Assembly (NCBI RefSeq): GCF_001894745.1
Contig: NZ_BBYF01000004.1
Span: forward strand, 186,001 to 250,000
Direction: 5' to 3'
Length of the DNA stretch: 64,000 nucleotides
Source of the DNA: Paenibacillus sp. NAIST15-1
GTDB taxonomy: Bacteria; Bacillota; Bacilli; Paenibacillales; Paenibacillaceae
Shown: positions 1-8,491 of the stretch, in pieces
Layout: each line of letters starts with the position of its first letter
Numbering within the stretch: the stretch's first letter is position 1
Notes under the pieces: generated by a model
Told to the model about the DNA's origin: nothing
Databases searched by the model: none
The model's input: only the letters and a program-made list of their open reading frames with translations
Position numbers and translations under genes: made by a program

Positions 1-126
1 ACTGAGCCAGGCTGTCTTCAGCATTGGATAATAGGTGAAGAGCATGAGGAACAACAGGGATGGGAGCAGCAGCGCCCATGCCAATGTATTGCGGGATAGA
101 CGTTCTTTCCATTTGGCGGTCATCAT
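1..126 (-). CDS. Sugar ABC transporter permease, N-terminal fragment
   Basis: The first 42 codons of a membrane protein that continues beyond the left edge of the window. The start ATG at 126 follows a strong AGAAGGAGG ribosome binding site; a second ATG comes immediately after. The peptide has a short basic N-terminus (TAKWKERLSR) and then a hydrophobic segment rich in L and F ending in a YYPMLKTAW motif. That is the typical first transmembrane helix of MalF/UgpA-type (CUT1) sugar permeases. It lies directly downstream of a solute-binding lipoprotein gene on the same strand, so the two form one importer operon. The substrate cannot be told from this fragment. Family assignment is confident from the N-terminal motif plus context, but the pore-forming region is not visible. 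Confidence 0.8.
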   Translation of the reverse strand, partial: MMTAKWKERLSRNTLAWALLLPSLLFLMLFTYYPMLKTAWLS

Positions 127-174
127 CCTGACCTCCTTCTCCAATGAATTCTAGTAAGTTCATGATGTATATAA

Positions 175-200
175 ATCGGCAGGGCCTAAGCCCTGCCGAT
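175..200 (-). terminator. Intercistronic hairpin between binding protein and permease
   Basis: A perfect 11-bp inverted repeat (ATCGGCAGGGC / GCCCTGCCGAT, 4-base loop) sits in the gap between the binding-protein stop and the permease start. It lacks a following T-run. It is therefore more likely a partial terminator or RNA-stabilising stem that raises binding-protein over permease expression, an arrangement known from many ABC importer operons. The structure is seen directly; the role is inferred. Confidence 0.6.
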
Positions 201-242
201 ACAGCACGCACATAAGGCATGCGATTGCATCTTGAGCGTGTA

Positions 243-1616
243 TTACTTGTTGAACGGCTTCAGTGCGCGATCAGCCTCTTCCTGCGCCTTCTTCAATGCA
301 GATGCCGGATCCGTCGTGCCTGTCAGCACCGCTTGCACTTGATCCGTCAATGCTTTGGAGACTTTACCATTGTTGTGCGTAGACAATTCCGCGTAAGCGT
401 GCTCCAATTGATCACGTGCAACAACTGCTTGCGGGAACTCAGCTGCATATTTCTTCATCACATCTGTGTCGTACGCTGACTTGCGAACGCCAACATAGCC
501 CGTATCAATACTCCATTGAGCAGCTTGCTCCGGCTCTGTCATGAACTTGATGAATTCCCAGGCTGCTGCTTGTTTCTTCGGATCGATGTCCTTGAAGATA
601 TACAAGTTGCCGCCGCCTGTAGGTGAACCGTACTGCTTGTTCATCGGCAGGAATGCAACACCGAAGTCGAATTTAGCGTTATTCTTCACATTCGTCAGGT
701 TGCCCGTAGTATGAATCATCATAGCAGTCTTCTGCTCTAAGAAGTCTGTAGGAACCGTTGCCCATTCTACAATACCTTCCGGCATTACCTTATGCTTCTT
801 CGACAGGTCTTGCCAATACTGCAATGCTTCTACATTCTCTGGTGTATCGAAGAATACTTTCTTGCCGTCTTGGGACATGAGGTTGCCTTTTGGATCAGCC
901 ATGTTCTGCAGGGAGAACAGTTGGAACATCCAATAAGCAAATCCGGATCCTGGCACCTCGATGCCTTGGCGGCCGTCTTTTTTCAGCTTCGTTGCATATT
1001 CTGTAAGCTCAGCCCAAGTCTTCGGCGGTTGATCCGGGTTTAGGCCAACTTCTTTGAAAGCATCCTTGTTGTAATAAAGAACGATAGTACTGCGTTGGAA
1101 AGGGATACTGTATGTCTTGTTCTCAACTTGCGAGTTCGCCATGAAAGCCGGGTAGAAATCATCAAGGAAACCGTTGCCTTCCTTCGCGATAAAGTCATCA
1201 AGCGGAAGGATTGCATTCGTATCCAGCATGCTGAACAGTTCCGTAGACAGCATAACCGCTACATCCGGCGGCTGCTTGGCTTGGATGCCAGCTTGAATCT
1301 TCGTCGTCGTATCTGCATAACTGCCTGTATAAACAGGCTTCACTGTGATGTTCGGGTGCTTCTCGGTGAACTTCGCCGTCATACCCTCAACCACTTTCGT
1401 CAGTGGACCACCAACTGCGATAGGAAAATAGAATGTCAACTCCACATTCTCATCCTTCGGTGTGGTTGCGTTATCGGCTGGAGCTGTTGTCGCCCCCTCC
1501 TGCGTCGCACCTTTCTCTGGCGTCTTTGTTCCTCCTGCTGTCCCTGACTGGCCGCAGCCTACCAGCAGCGTAAAACACATAAACAGAAGTAGCATCCACT
1601 TAGCGCGCATTTGCAT
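243..1616 (-). CDS. Sugar ABC transporter solute-binding lipoprotein
   Basis: An extracellular substrate-binding protein (family 1, MalE/UgpB-like) of about 457 residues, lipid-anchored outside the membrane. The N-terminus has a basic stretch (MRAKW), a hydrophobic core and a lipobox ending LLVGC, then a Ser/Thr/Gly/Ala-rich linker of about 40 residues before the folded domain. Family-like features include the segment around TFYFPIAVGGP near the start of the fold, and the late WEFIKFMTEPEQAAQW helix typical of this family. I chose the ATG at 1616, ten bases after GGGGAG; an in-frame upstream extension has no binding site. A permease gene follows on the same strand. Substrate is probably a sugar or glycerol-phosphate type solute, but the sequence does not decide it. 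Confidence 0.85.
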   Translation of the reverse strand: MQMRAKWMLLLFMCFTLLVGCGQSGTAGGTKTPEKGATQEGATTAPADNATTPKDENVELTFYFPIAVGGPLTKVVEGMTAKFTEKHPNITVKPVYTGSYADTTTKIQAGIQAKQPPDVAVMLSTELFSMLDTNAILPLDDFIAKEGNGFLDDFYPAFMANSQVENKTYSIPFQRSTIVLYYNKDAFKEVGLNPDQPPKTWAELTEYATKLKKDGRQGIEVPGSGFAYWMFQLFSLQNMADPKGNLMSQDGKKVFFDTPENVEALQYWQDLSKKHKVMPEGIVEWATVPTDFLEQKTAMMIHTTGNLTNVKNNAKFDFGVAFLPMNKQYGSPTGGGNLYIFKDIDPKKQAAAWEFIKFMTEPEQAAQWSIDTGYVGVRKSAYDTDVMKKYAAEFPQAVVARDQLEHAYAELSTHNNGKVSKALTDQVQAVLTGTTDPASALKKAQEEADRALKPFNK

Positions 1617-1792
1617 ATTCCGTATTCTCCCCTTTTCCAATATCGTCCTTATTGAGATGGTATGTCTCACACCACCCTTTCATACCATAACCTTGCTCTA
1701 GCAAGAGAGTGTTAATTCCATATAAATGTTTTGTTAATGATAGATTCTCAAGTAGATTCCTACGATTCCATTGATTCCATGATCCGGTATCA

Positions 1793-1877
1793 AAAAAAGA
1801 AAACACCCTCCCAGGTGTCCCAGATAGTCATGCACAGCATCATGCATGCTCTATCCTAGAGGAACCCAAGAGGGTGT
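1793..1877 (-). terminator. Terminator after the ECF transporter operon
   Basis: Read on the minus strand, ACACCCTC pairs with GAGGGTGT and is followed by TTTTCTTTTTTT. The loop between the arms is long (about 60 bases) and contains further short inverted repeats around GCATGCATGATGC. It lies just downstream of the EcfT stop, so it most simply ends that operon. The gap 1617-1909 holds nothing else I can support. A leader attenuator for the binding-protein gene is a less likely alternative. Confidence 0.6.
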
Positions 1878-1909
1878 ATATACATTACGATTCCTTCGTT
1901 ACGAATTCG

Positions 1910-2737
1910 TTAAAATGGATACCAAAATGTCCCGAACCCTTGCACTCGCCATATAATCGCTGCAGCAAGCACGAGTATGCTGACGATGACCACGATATAA
2001 TCCTCACGATGCCACTCCGTCGACGAGAACCACGTACGCTTCGAATGCTTCCCGAAACCGCGCAAGTCCATTGCATTCGATATTGTCTCAATGCGATGCA
2101 GCGAGGAGAGTACGAGCGGTGTCGTAATGGATACAAAATGCTTAAGCCGCTGCACAATCGTGCCCTCGCCCTTGCCGAATCCAAGTCCACGCGCCTGCAT
2201 GGCATTCGAGATATGCCGGAATTCCGCCTGCAAATCTGGAATATAGCGAAATGCGATACTGAACGCGTAGGCGATTTTGTAAGGAACGCCGATTCGATTC
2301 AAGCTGCTCGCCATCCGTGTCGGATGCGTCGTATAGATGAACAAGACGGTTATCGGCATAAGAGACATATACTTCATGGACAATGTAAATACATAGATAA
2401 CGGTCTCCAATGTCAATACGTTGTAGCCCATATCGAGAAGCACAGTAGTCGTACCTGTCAATGTACTGCCATAAGCCGGTGTAATTAATAAACTGAATAA
2501 AGAATTGAATATATTAAATACGATCATCAGCCAGACGAGCAGCCGAATTCGCTTCCATGGCAACTGCGCATTGATAAGAAGGACAAGACCAATCCCAAAC
2601 AGGGGCACGAAAATTCGCAAATCCTGAAATAAAAATACGATTACGGTCCACACAGCCAGCACAAGCATCTTCGCTGCTCCATCCATACGATGGAACAGCG
2701 TATCCCGTTCAATATAGAGCATACCTGATTTACTCAT
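1910..2737 (-). CDS. ecfT: ECF transporter transmembrane component (EcfT)
   Basis: The T component of an energy-coupling factor (ECF) vitamin or cofactor importer, 275 residues. It couples ATP hydrolysis by the A subunit to movement of the substrate-binding S subunit. There are about five hydrophobic segments in the N-terminal half and one near the C-terminus. The two EcfT coupling-helix motifs are visible as AMQARGLGFG (about residue 181) and AMDLRGFG (about residue 228), each with the conserved x-R-G core that docks on the ATPase. The start overlaps the end of the ATPase gene by 8 bp, indicating translational coupling. This is a CbiQ/YkoC-type protein, and the gene order S-A-T fits a dedicated ECF transporter. 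Confidence 0.9.
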   Translation of the reverse strand: MSKSGMLYIERDTLFHRMDGAAKMLVLAVWTVIVFLFQDLRIFVPLFGIGLVLLINAQLPWKRIRLLVWLMIVFNIFNSLFSLLITPAYGSTLTGTTTVLLDMGYNVLTLETVIYVFTLSMKYMSLMPITVLFIYTTHPTRMASSLNRIGVPYKIAYAFSIAFRYIPDLQAEFRHISNAMQARGLGFGKGEGTIVQRLKHFVSITTPLVLSSLHRIETISNAMDLRGFGKHSKRTWFSSTEWHREDYIVVIVSILVLAAAIIWRVQGFGTFWYPF

Positions 2738-4481
2738 GATGCTTCACCCGCTTCTCGTGGTCGATGAATTTGCGCACAAGCGCCTCCGGCTCGCACACGC
2801 CAGTCAGACGGGCAAGCGTGCCAAGTGAAGTCTCCTTCACATTGGCTCGTTCAATCGCCTCCATATGGGTCAGCACATGAGCGGTATCGCCAATTGCAAT
2901 CAGCTCCCCATTGCATAATACAGCTGCACGCTCCGTATATTCCAAAGCTAAGTGCATATCATGGGTAATGAACAGGAAGGACATACCGCTGTTCGCCAGC
3001 TCAGAAATAAAACTCATAAACTCCGTATAGTGCTTATGATCTTGACCTGCTGTCGGCTCGTCCAGAATCATAAGATTCGGCTTCATTGCTAAAATCGAAG
3101 CAATGGTCACCCGCTTCTTCTGTCCATAACTGAGCGCAGATACCGGCCATTCCCGATATCCGTATAGACCGCATATACGCAGTGTCTCCTCAACGCGCGC
3201 CATGACCTCTTCTTCCTTCATGCCTCGCATGCGCAGTCCGAAGGCCACTTCTTCACGAATCATAGGCTGTGTAATCATGTGGTTCGGGTTCTGCATCACA
3301 TATCCGATATGTCCGCCCCTTTTCCGAATCGACCACGAGCGGATATCTTCCCCATTCAGCTTGATCGTGCCCGCCGTCGGCGCAGCTATTCCCGTCAACA
3401 AATGCGATAGCGTGGACTTGCCTGCGCCATTGTTCCCGAGCAGTGCAATTCGCTCGCCAGCACCGATCGTCAGCGATACTCCCCGAATCACTTCCCGTTC
3501 GCCGTCATAAGAGAAGCGAATATTATCCATCTCCAGCATCGAAGTCCGTTCTGTCTGGCGAGAGGCAACTCCTTCCCCAGCGACCCAATCGGATAGGCAT
3601 TCCCTTGCCTCATCATTGTTGCTAATCGCAAGTAGAGAAGAAGGCTTGTCCTCAGGCTTGCATACATAGCCAGCGTATTTCAGCGCAGAGACATATAAGG
3701 GCTCTCTTAATCCATGCTGCTGCATGATCGAAGAAGCCAGCATCTCATCAGGCGTTCCGATCTGAACAATACGACCTTCTGACATGAGGACAATGCGATC
3801 AACATGCTGCTCCAGTACATCCTCAATCCGATGCTCAATAATAATAATCGTCTTATTTGTCTCGCTATGAATATGATCCATCAACTCGATGGCCTGCTTG
3901 CCGCTTGCCGGATCCAGGTTCGCAAGCGGCTCATCGAACAGCAAAATATCCGCATCCATCGACAGCACACCAGCCAGCGACACACGCTGCTTCTGACCGC
4001 CCGACAGTTCATGCGGACTATGATCGATATAAGGAAGCATGTCCACGACTTCCAATGCCTTCGTCACCTTAGGCTTCATATCCGCCGTTTTCATGCAATC
4101 ATTTTCAAAAGCGAACGCTACGTCTTCCCCTACCGACAGACCAATGAACTGTCCATCCTGATCCTGCAGGATCGTCCCAACGCTGCGGCTAATCTCAAAA
4201 ATGCTAAGCTCTGAGGGACGCTTCCCCTTAAGCGTGTACTCTCCCGTTATCGTTCCACTGTACGTAAAAGGAATTAGCCCATTCATACAATGGGCCAAAG
4301 TCGATTTGCCGCAGCCGCTTGGGCCGGCAATTAATATTTTTTCTCCTGGGTAAATATCCAGGTTCACATTTCGCAATGTCGGTTCGGACAAACTGCGGTA
4401 TTGAAAGCTAAAATCTCGAAACGAGATAAGCGGTTCTTTCATTGAATCTGTAGCTCCTGTCTTCAAACTTGGGCGCTGCAT
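2730..4481 (-). CDS. ECF transporter ATPase, two fused ABC domains (YkoD-like)
   Basis: A 583-residue protein with two complete ABC ATPase domains in tandem, so one chain supplies both nucleotide-binding domains of an ECF transporter. Domain 1 has Walker A GPSGCGKST, signature LSGGQKQR and Walker B ILLFDEP. Domain 2 has Walker A GNNGAGKST, signature LSYGQKKR (a variant of LSGGQ) and Walker B LMILDEP. Each has the switch His (IIIEHR and FITHD). The ATG at 4481 overlaps the stop of the upstream S-component gene as TAATG, a typical coupled start; an ATG at 4442, preceded by AGGAG, is the alternative and trims 13 residues. Fused double ATPases of this kind (YkoD type) serve single-substrate ECF systems. 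Confidence 0.9.
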   Translation of the reverse strand: MQRPSLKTGATDSMKEPLISFRDFSFQYRSLSEPTLRNVNLDIYPGEKILIAGPSGCGKSTLAHCMNGLIPFTYSGTITGEYTLKGKRPSELSIFEISRSVGTILQDQDGQFIGLSVGEDVAFAFENDCMKTADMKPKVTKALEVVDMLPYIDHSPHELSGGQKQRVSLAGVLSMDADILLFDEPLANLDPASGKQAIELMDHIHSETNKTIIIIEHRIEDVLEQHVDRIVLMSEGRIVQIGTPDEMLASSIMQQHGLREPLYVSALKYAGYVCKPEDKPSSLLAISNNDEARECLSDWVAGEGVASRQTERTSMLEMDNIRFSYDGEREVIRGVSLTIGAGERIALLGNNGAGKSTLSHLLTGIAAPTAGTIKLNGEDIRSWSIRKRGGHIGYVMQNPNHMITQPMIREEVAFGLRMRGMKEEEVMARVEETLRICGLYGYREWPVSALSYGQKKRVTIASILAMKPNLMILDEPTAGQDHKHYTEFMSFISELANSGMSFLFITHDMHLALEYTERAAVLCNGELIAIGDTAHVLTHMEAIERANVKETSLGTLARLTGVCEPEALVRKFIDHEKRVKHHE

Positions 4482-5044
4482 TATTTCTGCACTCGCAGAT
4501 TCGAGTTGTTGCGATTCATTTGAAGTAGTGCCAGCACAGCCAACAATCCAAGCACCAAGTGAACGCCAATATTCGCCAGCGTGGAAGCCGTGAACTGTAC
4601 CCACATCTTATCTGCCGGCTCTCCGAACAAATACACATCTAAAATACTGGACACACCAAAGCCAACAGCAAGCGCAAGCGATCCGGTTATCGCCAATGCT
4701 ACAATGCTGCCCTTCGAGGAGCGTCCTTCCTTAATGTTGAATGACGAATTCAAATACACAAGTCCCATCCCAAAGCCGGAAATAGCCGACCCGAGCACCC
4801 ATGTCCACCAGATTGTTCCGCCGCCCCAAGTCAAATCAGTAATGATATGCCCGATGGCTCCACTCAAAAGTCCAACGATCGGTCCAAACATGGCACCGAA
4901 GATGGTCAGAATGGCAATTGCCGGACGCAATCCGGTCTGCGGCACTAACGGAATAGTGACTGTGCTTAGCAAGCCGTACAATGCTGCCCCGATGCCGATG
5001 GCGACTACCGTTTTGGTGTTAAAGTCGAAAATTGATTGCTTCAT
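4481..5044 (-). CDS. ECF transporter substrate-binding S component, UPF0397-like
   Basis: A 187-residue membrane protein with about six hydrophobic helices. It opens with the segment [15 protein letters not shown], characteristic of the UPF0397 group of ECF S components. Further family-like stretches are [18 protein letters not shown] and a Trp-rich loop ([13 protein letters not shown]). It would bind the substrate at the membrane and hand it over with the A and T subunits encoded next. The ATG at 5044 follows GGAAGGG at 11 bases; an in-frame GTG at 5068 is possible. The substrate of UPF0397 proteins is not established by sequence alone, and I saw no recognisable riboswitch upstream, so I leave it open. 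Confidence 0.82.
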   Translation of the reverse strand: MKQSIFDFNTKTVVAIGIGAALYGLLSTVTIPLVPQTGLRPAIAILTIFGAMFGPIVGLLSGAIGHIITDLTWGGGTIWWTWVLGSAISGFGMGLVYLNSSFNIKEGRSSKGSIVALAITGSLALAVGFGVSSILDVYLFGEPADKMWVQFTASTLANIGVHLVLGLLAVLALLQMNRNNSNLRVQK

Positions 5045-5172
5045 CCTTATGCAACCCTTCCTTCTCACTCAAAATAGGTATCGACGCTCGCCCGTTCGAG
5101 AGGTGGCCTCATCACGATTTATTAAATCCGAACGTTAGATTGTGATTCCAATCATAATATAAAGGATTTTCC

Positions 5173-5201
5173 ATAGTATGGATACAGGTTTTATTTACCA
5201 A
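5173..5201 (-). promoter_or_regulatory. Putative promoter of the ECF operon
   Basis: On the minus strand TTGGTA (5201-5196) and TACTAT (5178-5173) are separated by 17 bp, a reasonable match to a vegetative sigma factor promoter. It lies about 130 bp before the S-component start. The rest of the 5045-5346 gap is AT-rich, with a GC-rich patch near 5085-5110 in which CGCTCGCC can partly pair with GGGCGAGCG. I could not match it to a known riboswitch. Confidence 0.4.
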
Positions 5202-5346
5202 AACCGAGTTTTTCTAGCCTTTTGCACCGAAAACTAGGGATTATTGGGAGGAAACCATATATTTTATCTATAAAAGCAATAGATATAACGATATTATTCC
5301 GTTTATCCCGAATTATGCCGATCAGATATTCAATCCACGGTGACGA

Positions 5347-6399
5347 TTACAGCAGCCGAACCAAACGTTCTGTATGACGCAGTTCTTGTATTGTACGCAC
5401 CCCAATGCCGAACATGGCAATCCGCAGCTCAGCTTCCACCTGAGCCAGAACCTGATCAACCGCTTCTTCGGAATCTGCTGCTGCAGCAAGCAGTGAGCGC
5501 CCGAAACCAGCCACGTCGGCACCAAGAGCAATCGACTTGGCCGCATCGACTCCTGTATGTAATCCGCCGCTCGCGATAACAGGCTGATTCGGCAGCGCTT
5601 TGCGTACCTGCTGCACACTGACTGCGGTCGGAATGCCCCAATCGGCAAAGGCCTCCGCGGCACGCTGCATGACAGCATCGCGAGCACGCAGTTTCTCAAC
5701 CTGGCTCCATGAGGTTCCACCCGCCCCTGCAACATCGATGAAGGCTACGCCTGCTTCCACAAGCTGCTTCGCTGTATCCGGCGCAATGCCCCAGCCAACC
5801 TCTTTCACGCCGACCGGCACGTCCAACTCGCGGCATAGCTGCTCGATACGGCGAAGCAGACCGGAGAAATTGACATCCCCCTCCGGCTGGAACACTTCCT
5901 GCATCGCATTCAAATGCAAAATAAGCCCGTCCGCCTCGACGAGCTCTACCGCACGGCGGCACTGCTCAATTCCCATCCCAACATTAAGCTGAACGGCACC
6001 AATATTGGAGTATAACGGAATGGTAGGGGCTAGGTCGCGGATGCGAAACGTACCCGCGACCTCGGGATTCTCCACCGCAGCGCGTACGGAGCCTACCCCC
6101 ATCGCCCAGCCCCGGGCTTCAGCCACGGCAGCCAGCCTGCGATTGATTGGTGCCGCATGACTGCTTCCTCCAGTCATAGAGCTAATCAGCAGCGGTGTGC
6201 GAACTTCCTTGCCAAGCCATTCTGTCTTCAATTCGATCTCCCGAAAATCAACTTCGGGCAGTGCCTGATGGACGAAGCGATATTGCTCCAGCCCTGTTGT
6301 TATCCCTACTCCATTCACTGGTTGTTCGAGGCATATTCGAATATGCTCTGTCTTGCGCTGCTCGGTCAACGATGCCGAATCTGGCTGACGTTCCCGCAT
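5347..6399 (-). CDS. fni: Isopentenyl-diphosphate delta-isomerase, type 2 (FMN-dependent)
   Basis: It interconverts isopentenyl and dimethylallyl diphosphate in isoprenoid synthesis, using reduced FMN. The 350-residue length is normal for the family. It is a TIM barrel with visible motifs: RKTEHIRIC near the N-terminus (substrate phosphate binding), SSMTGGS (about 74-80), HLNAMQE (catalytic Gln/Glu region, about 160), KEVGWG, VAGAGGTSW, and the FMN phosphate loop SGGLHTG. The ATG at 6399 is preceded by GAGGAGG at 7 bases. It is followed on the same strand only by the ECF operon after a gap, so it is likely transcribed alone or with the upstream serine dehydratase genes. Confidence 0.93.
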   Translation of the reverse strand: MRERQPDSASLTEQRKTEHIRICLEQPVNGVGITTGLEQYRFVHQALPEVDFREIELKTEWLGKEVRTPLLISSMTGGSSHAAPINRRLAAVAEARGWAMGVGSVRAAVENPEVAGTFRIRDLAPTIPLYSNIGAVQLNVGMGIEQCRRAVELVEADGLILHLNAMQEVFQPEGDVNFSGLLRRIEQLCRELDVPVGVKEVGWGIAPDTAKQLVEAGVAFIDVAGAGGTSWSQVEKLRARDAVMQRAAEAFADWGIPTAVSVQQVRKALPNQPVIASGGLHTGVDAAKSIALGADVAGFGRSLLAAAADSEEAVDQVLAQVEAELRIAMFGIGVRTIQELRHTERLVRLL

Positions 6400-6487
6400 C
6401 GGCGCACCTCCTCACCTGATCGTATGTGCAGTTATGGCCTGTCAGCTACAGTTTGCAATTCTCCTTCATCCGCCGTTCAAGCCCCGA

Positions 6488-7378
6488 TTAACCCTCTTCC
6501 TTCGGTTCTTCTGCACCGAAAATTTGCCGCTTCAATCGCTCTCCCGTTGGCGTAACCGCAAGCCCTCCGCGCGCCGTCTCCCGCATCGTCGATGGCATCG
6601 TCTGCCCAATGCGGAACATCGCCTCAATCACCTCATCGCACGGGATGACACTCTCTACACCCGCCAGTGCCATATCTGCTGCGACCATGGCAATCGCTGC
6701 GCCCATGGCATTTCGTTTCACACACGGCACTTCCACGAGACCTGCAACAGGATCGCAGACGAGCCCCAGCATGTTCTTCAGCGCAATTGCCATCGCATGC
6801 GCGGATTGCTTGGGGCTTCCCCCTGCCAATTCAGCAATGGCAGCCGCAGCCATCCCAGCTGCTGATCCGACTTCTGCCTGGCAGCCGCCAGCTGCTCCGC
6901 TGATCGATGCATTGTTCGCAACGACAAGTCCGAACGCTCCGGAGGTGAACAGGAATTCCACCATCTGCTCGCGGGTAGGATTTAATTTGTCCTTCAATGC
7001 GAACAAGGTACCCGGAACGACCCCCGCCGAACCCGCGGTCGGCGTGGCACAGATAAGCCCCATCGCAGCATTGACTTCATTCGTTGCGACCGCCTTGCTC
7101 ACGGCATCCAGCAGCGTGTCCCCACAGAGGGACTGTCCAGATTGAATATATTGTTGAAGCTTTACCGCATCGCCGCCGGTCAGCCCAGAATGGGAACGAA
7201 CGCCTGCTAAGCCGCGCTCAACTGCCTGCTCCATCACATCCAAGTTCCGCGTCATCTGCTCGATCACCTTCTCACGCGAGCATTGACGCATTTCCATTTC
7301 CTGCTCAATCATCACATCGGAGATTTTACATTGCCGTTCTTCAGTAATTGCGATTAATTCCGCCACATTGCGAAACAT
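6488..7378 (-). CDS. sdaAA: L-serine dehydratase, iron-sulfur-dependent, alpha subunit
   Basis: Together with the beta subunit encoded 27 bp upstream, this cytoplasmic enzyme deaminates L-serine to pyruvate and ammonia using a [4Fe-4S] cluster. At 296 residues it is normal length for the split (two-chain) form found in Bacillales. Motifs seen: SHSGLTGGD (about 62-70), ATPTAGSAGVVPG (about 112-124), SGAAGGCQAEVGSA with a candidate cluster Cys, and CDPVAGLVEVPC with two more candidate cluster Cys. The start at 7378 has an AAGGAGGAGC ribosome binding site. It forms an operon with sdaAB and links serine breakdown to central metabolism. Confidence 0.95.
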   Translation of the reverse strand: MFRNVAELIAITEERQCKISDVMIEQEMEMRQCSREKVIEQMTRNLDVMEQAVERGLAGVRSHSGLTGGDAVKLQQYIQSGQSLCGDTLLDAVSKAVATNEVNAAMGLICATPTAGSAGVVPGTLFALKDKLNPTREQMVEFLFTSGAFGLVVANNASISGAAGGCQAEVGSAAGMAAAAIAELAGGSPKQSAHAMAIALKNMLGLVCDPVAGLVEVPCVKRNAMGAAIAMVAADMALAGVESVIPCDEVIEAMFRIGQTMPSTMRETARGGLAVTPTGERLKRQIFGAEEPKEEG

Positions 7379-7405
7379 AACTGCTCCTCCTTCCTTCTAT
7401 CGTAT

Positions 7406-8068
7406 TTAGTCTTCCATTCGAAGCACACGATTTACTCCAGGGAGCTCTCGAATTTGCTGCAGGATTGGTTCGGCAATCGCCTCATCCGTCTCAATGACCA
7501 TGAGCGCCATCTTCCCCTTCTCCTTGCGGCTTACTTCCATATGTCCGATATTCACCTGTTCTCCGCTCAAGATATTGGTCACACCTGCAATGACTCCATA
7601 CCGGTCATGGTTCATAACGAGTATCGCAGGACACTGTCCAGAGAGCTTCAGACGGAACCCGTCCAGCTCTGTAATTTCAACCTTCCCGCCACCGATTGAG
7701 ATTCCTGCAACCTCCATCTCATCGTGCTCGTCCGTCATCCGAATGCGGGCAGTGTTGGGATGCTCCGGTACAGCTTCCTCAGGTGTGATGATGACTTCCA
7801 TTCCTGCGTCTTCTGCATATTTCAATGAGTCCGGCAATCTTGCATCGTTCGTATCGTAATCGAGCACGCCAGCAACAATGGCAACATCTGTCGCATGCCC
7901 CCGGTAAGTCTCAGCGAATGAGCCGTATAGGGAGATATGAACTCGCTTCGGCTGTCTGCCGAAAATACTTCGTGCCAATCGACCAATCTTTGCTGCTCCC
8001 GCTGTATGCGAGCTGGATGGCCCCACCATGATTGGGCCGATAATGTCAAATACACTGCGATATTTCAT
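7406..8068 (-). CDS. sdaAB: L-serine dehydratase, iron-sulfur-dependent, beta subunit
   Basis: The beta chain of the two-subunit serine deaminase, 220 residues. The N-terminal domain carries the conserved GPSSSHTAGA motif (about residues 17-26). The C-terminal 70 residues form an ACT domain (from about residue 148), with the segment IGHMEVSRKEKGKMALMVIE typical of ACT folds; in the family this region has a regulatory or structural role. The ATG at 8068 has a clear GAAGGGGG site. It is the first gene of the sda operon. The 423 bases upstream, to the arginase stop, hold only a weak hairpin and no gene that I can support. Confidence 0.95.
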   Translation of the reverse strand: MKYRSVFDIIGPIMVGPSSSHTAGAAKIGRLARSIFGRQPKRVHISLYGSFAETYRGHATDVAIVAGVLDYDTNDARLPDSLKYAEDAGMEVIITPEEAVPEHPNTARIRMTDEHDEMEVAGISIGGGKVEITELDGFRLKLSGQCPAILVMNHDRYGVIAGVTNILSGEQVNIGHMEVSRKEKGKMALMVIETDEAIAEPILQQIRELPGVNRVLRMED

Positions 8069-8337
8069 CGCGCTTCCCCCTTCGTCGACATCCCCTTCTC
8101 ATCATGCACACGCTTGGTCACGATCTATCATTACATAGCTATTAGCGCACGAACAGCGTAGGATTGAGATGCAATAAGATCCGCTTCTGCTTCTTACCTA
8201 TCTGCTAATGCGCTGCAATGCTGTCGTTATCATTCCGTGCTAGGATTAGGTTCCACTACCTTCTATATTGTACGCAATCACGGCAGCTTTCTCTACGGCT
8301 AAAACCATCCAATACCAGCTTATTCAAAACTCATCCT

Positions 8338-8368
8338 AGCAGGGCTATCGCCGGATGACAACCCTGCT
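8338..8368 (-). terminator. Hairpin downstream of arginase
   Basis: AGCAGGG (8338-8344) pairs with CCCTGCT (8362-8368). It sits 125 bp downstream of the arginase stop on the minus strand, followed by a modest GTTTT run. It may be a weak terminator for the rocD-rocF transcript. Apart from this the 8069-8491 gap shows nothing I can name. Confidence 0.35.
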
Positions 8369-8491
8369 TCGGAACAATAAAGGATCAGAATGTGGACACG
8401 AATTTGTTTATGATAATTTCTCTACATGCTGCCCTCACTTGGATGCCATCGTATAACTGTTCATGTCATGCGAAAACAATAGGGTCGAAGC

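Noticed and set aside
1600..1806. Small minus-strand frame of 68 codons upstream of the binding-protein gene
   Set aside because: It overlaps the binding protein start region, has low-complexity content and no ribosome binding site.
1874..2488. A 204-codon plus-strand frame
   Set aside because: Antisense to ecfT.
5069..5346. Possible riboswitch upstream of the ECF S component
   Set aside because: No match to cobalamin, thiamine, riboflavin or preQ1 cores that I could see; only a likely promoter and a small GC-rich stem.
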